Assembly: GCA_003254905.1 (NCBI GenBank)
Contig: QANU01006985.1
Coordinates: forward strand, 693,993-757,992
Source of the DNA: Nissolia schottii
Taxonomy: Eukaryota > Streptophyta > Magnoliopsida > Fabales > Fabaceae
DNA: 64,000 nucleotides
Direction of reading: 5' to 3'
Program-made: the position numbers and the translations under genes
Shown here: positions 61,429 to 64,000 of the stretch, piece by piece
Position numbering within the stretch: position 1 is the first letter of the stretch
Layout: every line of letters starts with the position of its first letter
Notes under the pieces: model-generated
Seen by the model: the letters and a program-made list of their open reading frames with translations, nothing else
What the model was told of the DNA's origin: nothing
Databases searched by the model: none

Positions 61429-62560
61429 GATGATGATGATGACGACGATGTTCGAAATGACGCGCATTGTGGCATTGACTCTTGGGGGAGTGAAGAAACG
61501 ACAAGGTTGGATGGTTCTCCCTTCCTCCAAATTTCAAATATAGCAGCTTCTTCCTACTCCCTGCACTGACGAAACTGTCCTCCTCGTAGATTGGCAGTAA
61601 TTTGGGTATTCTCCGCGGTTTTCCATCTCACGATTCTTCTCCTGCACACAACATTTGAGTAATTTTAGTCCAAATAATTTGGAACATATATACCAAACTT
61701 CTTTTTAATACAAAAATAACCACTTATTTGGGCTTTAACAGGAGAAAAGAATAAACAAAGCCAACCTATAAGATTAAACCTTTGAATCTCGGCCTCGATC
61801 GATTTTATGTTTGGTTTAATTTTTTTAACCTTAGTTTAGAGATTCAGAAATTCAACCATGATCAAATAAAAATATATATTTTATCATGTATATATATATG
61901 ATTAATTGATTAAATGATCAATGTGAATTGATTACAAAATATTCGCCTAAATACAACATCTCAACTATATATGATACGACTGTACACGGTGGAGTAGCAT
62001 AATTATCGATTTGATTATTAGGATGATGATTCTTGGACTGATTGGGTTAACCCTACTAACACATGACAGTGTCACACTGATCTAAATGCCCTCTCTGCCT
62101 GCCTCACTGAGAATGGATGTATAGTGAGATTGATAGCTGGAGTCTGGAGTACTTCCCTTGTTTTATACTTTTCTTCGACGTTTAATACTTTTATGGAGAG
62201 TTGGATAGATGACACAAAAACAAACAACATCCTGTGTTAGAGGGGGAAAATAAAATTCAGCGAAAAGCCAGAAAAAAAGGGAGATCTATTTTTGGGTGTT
62301 TATGCTTTGTAGCAAAACTTAACTCTATACCCTTATACCCTTAGAAAATGAAAGGAAACATTCTGGAAGATGCCCCTTCCAACACAAAAAACGTTCCCAA
62401 AGGATGACGAGTCCCCCGAGCTCCTTTTCCAAAGTATAATGCTACTACCACCACAAAGTCAACAAGGGGGTAGCCATGTCATTTTCCTCCTAACCCAAAC
62501 ATCTTAGACTTGGGATACTCGGTTCCCCCTTTTACCAAAATATTTTAATTTAAACTTTCA
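59580..62560. other. AT-rich intergenic DNA with trinucleotide repeats
   Basis: Contains degenerate TTA/ATT repeats at 60385-60690 and purer (TTA)n runs at about 60703-60741 and 61388-61428; the latter passes into (TGA)n/(CGA)n to about 61450. A GC-richer patch at 61430-61640 has no recognisable coding sense. No gene is supported. Confidence 0.55.
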
Positions 62561-62905
62561 AAATCAAATAGCCTCATCCTCGCCTAAACCACAGCCACAA
62601 CCACCCCCTCTCTCTATATAAAGAAAAGCATCAAGAGTTCCATGTGCGAAAAATCAAAAAAGCAAATGTGCGAAAAATTCAACACAGGGCGTGCTAATTA
62701 GAATAGAAGAAGAACATAGCTAGAAGCTGCGTTTCAAAAAGTTACTGGCCCCTCTTCTCTTACATATATACATATACACACCCTCTCTCCAACCTTCCTC
62801 TTAGCCATAAAACAATTTTGTAACAGAAAAACAGATCCAATATTGCATTATTCTTTTCATTCTTTTTTTCTTCTTTGGGGAATTAACACAAACAGCTTGA
62901 GTGAC
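62450..62905 (+). promoter_or_regulatory. Promoter and leader of the RLCK gene
   Basis: A TATA box TATATAAAG lies at 62615-62623, about 285 bp before the ATG. A W-box core (AGTCAAC, i.e. TTGAC on the minus strand) lies at about 62458, which fits a defence-responsive kinase gene but is too short to be decisive. Confidence 0.6.
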
Positions 62906-63951
62906 ATGAAAATCACACTGAGTTCGTTCTTCCCGAGTTGTTTCAAGGGCGAATACTCCTCCCCGAACCCAAAGGAGAACAGCAAGGTCGTTGCTACGAA
63001 GGCGGCGAGTTCGTTCAACCGGATCTCCGTCAGCGATCTGAGTTATCCGAGCACAACGCTTTCGGAGGACATCTCAATCTCTCTGGCTGGATCCAACCTC
63101 TATGTGTTTTCGCTCGCTGAGCTCAAGATCATTACGCAGAGCTTCTCTTCCAGCAATTTTCTCGGAGAAGGCGGGTTCGGGCCTGTTCACAAGGGCTTCA
63201 TTGATGACAAGGTCAGGCCCGGGCTTCAGGCCCAGTCCGTTGCGGTCAAGCTCTTGGACTTGGACGGGACGCAGGGACATAAAGAGTGGTTGGTGAGTAC
63301 TCTTTCCCGCAATTATTGCTTCTTCAGAATTTTCTTAAGTGCTTTGCTGACTCTGTTCTGGTGATTAATGCAGACTGAAGTTGTGTATCTGGGTCAACTA
63401 ACGCATCCACACCTTGTGAAGTTGATCGGGTATTGCTGCGAGGAAGAGCACAGGCTTCTGGTTTATGAGTATTTACCGAGAGGCAGCTTGGAGAATCAAC
63501 TTTTTAGAAGTAAGTTTTTTATTTATTCTCGGCGTAATAATACCATTGGAACTTCACTTAATTAGAATATGAATTTTGTTTGGGAAATAAATAATTGCAG
63601 GATACTCGGCATCATTGCCATGGTCAACGAGAATGAAAATAGCTGTTGGTGCTGCAAAGGGTCTATCATTTCTCCACGAACAAAAGAAGCCAGTCATCTA
63701 CAGAGATTTCAAAGCTTCCAACATCTTGTTAGATTCTGTGAGTATAATCCCCTTCGTTCACCTATCATCATCTTATCTTAAAAAGACTTAAAACTCACCA
63801 CTGTTGTCATTATTCACCCCCTCCCAGGATTACAATGCAAAACTCTCTGATTTTGGATTGGCGAAAGACGGTCCGGAAGGAGACGACACCCACGTCTCGA
63901 CGCGAGTCATGGGCACCCAAGGCTATGCTGCCCCAGAATATGTCATGACAG
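62906..63951 (+). CDS. Receptor-like cytoplasmic kinase, class VII (RIPK/PBL-like), 5' part; continues off the right edge
   Basis: Exons visible: 62906-63292, 63374-63509, 63601-63737 and 63828-63951, all with GT donors and AG acceptors, giving 261 complete residues before the frame leaves the window in the next intron. ATG 62906 starts [13 protein letters not shown]. There is no Gly2, so N-myristoylation is not expected, but Cys12 could be acylated. The kinase domain has the Gly loop [11 protein letters not shown] (87-97), Lys115 in VAVK, Glu131 of helix C, the catalytic loop YRDFKASN (Asp210; Tyr in place of the His of HRD, normal in this class), DFG at 228-230 and the activation segment [18 protein letters not shown]. 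An insertion VRPGLQAQ before VAVK is typical of RLCK-VII. Such kinases relay immune and developmental signals from surface receptors. The kinase looks active. Confidence 0.93.
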
Positions 63952-64000
63952 GTACAAATTCAATTTCATTTTAATTATGTAATGACACGTCAATAATAAT

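Noticed and set aside
61300-61569. Frame containing a Tyr run followed by an Asp run
   Set aside because: It is a translation of the TTA/TGA/CGA microsatellite.

Overview
The window is plant nuclear DNA. It is AT-rich and intron-rich, has many small inverted-repeat transposons, and carries plant-only gene families (an aleurain-type vacuolar protease, an OXS3-type stress protein, a class VII receptor-like cytoplasmic kinase). Protein and repeat style suggest a legume, probably a soybean/bean relative; this is an inference, since no search was run. It is draft assembly: there is a 49-base N gap at 53285-53333 and one ambiguous base at 51069.

Layout. 1-3000: 5' part of a minus-strand O-fucosyltransferase gene that leaves the window on the left; a solo LTR sits in its last visible intron. 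3-6.3 kb: AT-rich spacer with one inverted-repeat element. 6.3-12.3 kb: a repeat complex. A duplicated, broken copy of the 31 kb RRM-like gene is split by a complete 3.18 kb CACTA transposon (8067-11246, AGA target duplication), and a second, related CACTA-type promoter/array fragment lies on its left. 12.3-15.8 kb: AT-rich spacer with a Stowaway and a Tourist MITE. 15.8-24.1 kb: a convergent pair, a RAD7/AMN1-like leucine-rich-repeat gene (+) and a plastid-type GNAT acetyltransferase gene (-). 26.4-31.9 kb: three minus-strand genes (a four-helix membrane protein, a 188-residue protein of unknown function with a GC-AG intron, and the intact RRM-like gene). 33.3-33.7 kb: a foldback array. 34.7-37.7 kb: OXS3-like gene with a 2.2 kb intron full of repeats. 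42.0-44.8 kb: aleurain-like protease, seven exons. 45-62.5 kb: gene-poor, with two adjacent hAT-like repeats, a CACTA MITE, an LTR-like block of about 2.6 kb and a LINE tail. 62.9 kb to the right edge: 5' part of an RLCK-VII kinase gene.

The genes do not form a pathway; plant genes are independent units. The one neighbourhood that looks conserved is the LRR/GNAT pair, which as I recall matches the Arabidopsis At2g06040/At2g06025 neighbours.

The most unusual part is the interior of the 3.18 kb CACTA element. It has dense arrays of a TTACCGTCGG-type motif at both ends and no recognisable transposase. It carries two related, nearly perfect foldbacks side by side (10173-10300 and 10353-10456) with the size and shape of small-RNA precursors, plus a short ORF for a very acidic, repetitive protein. 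I could not link these to any described system.
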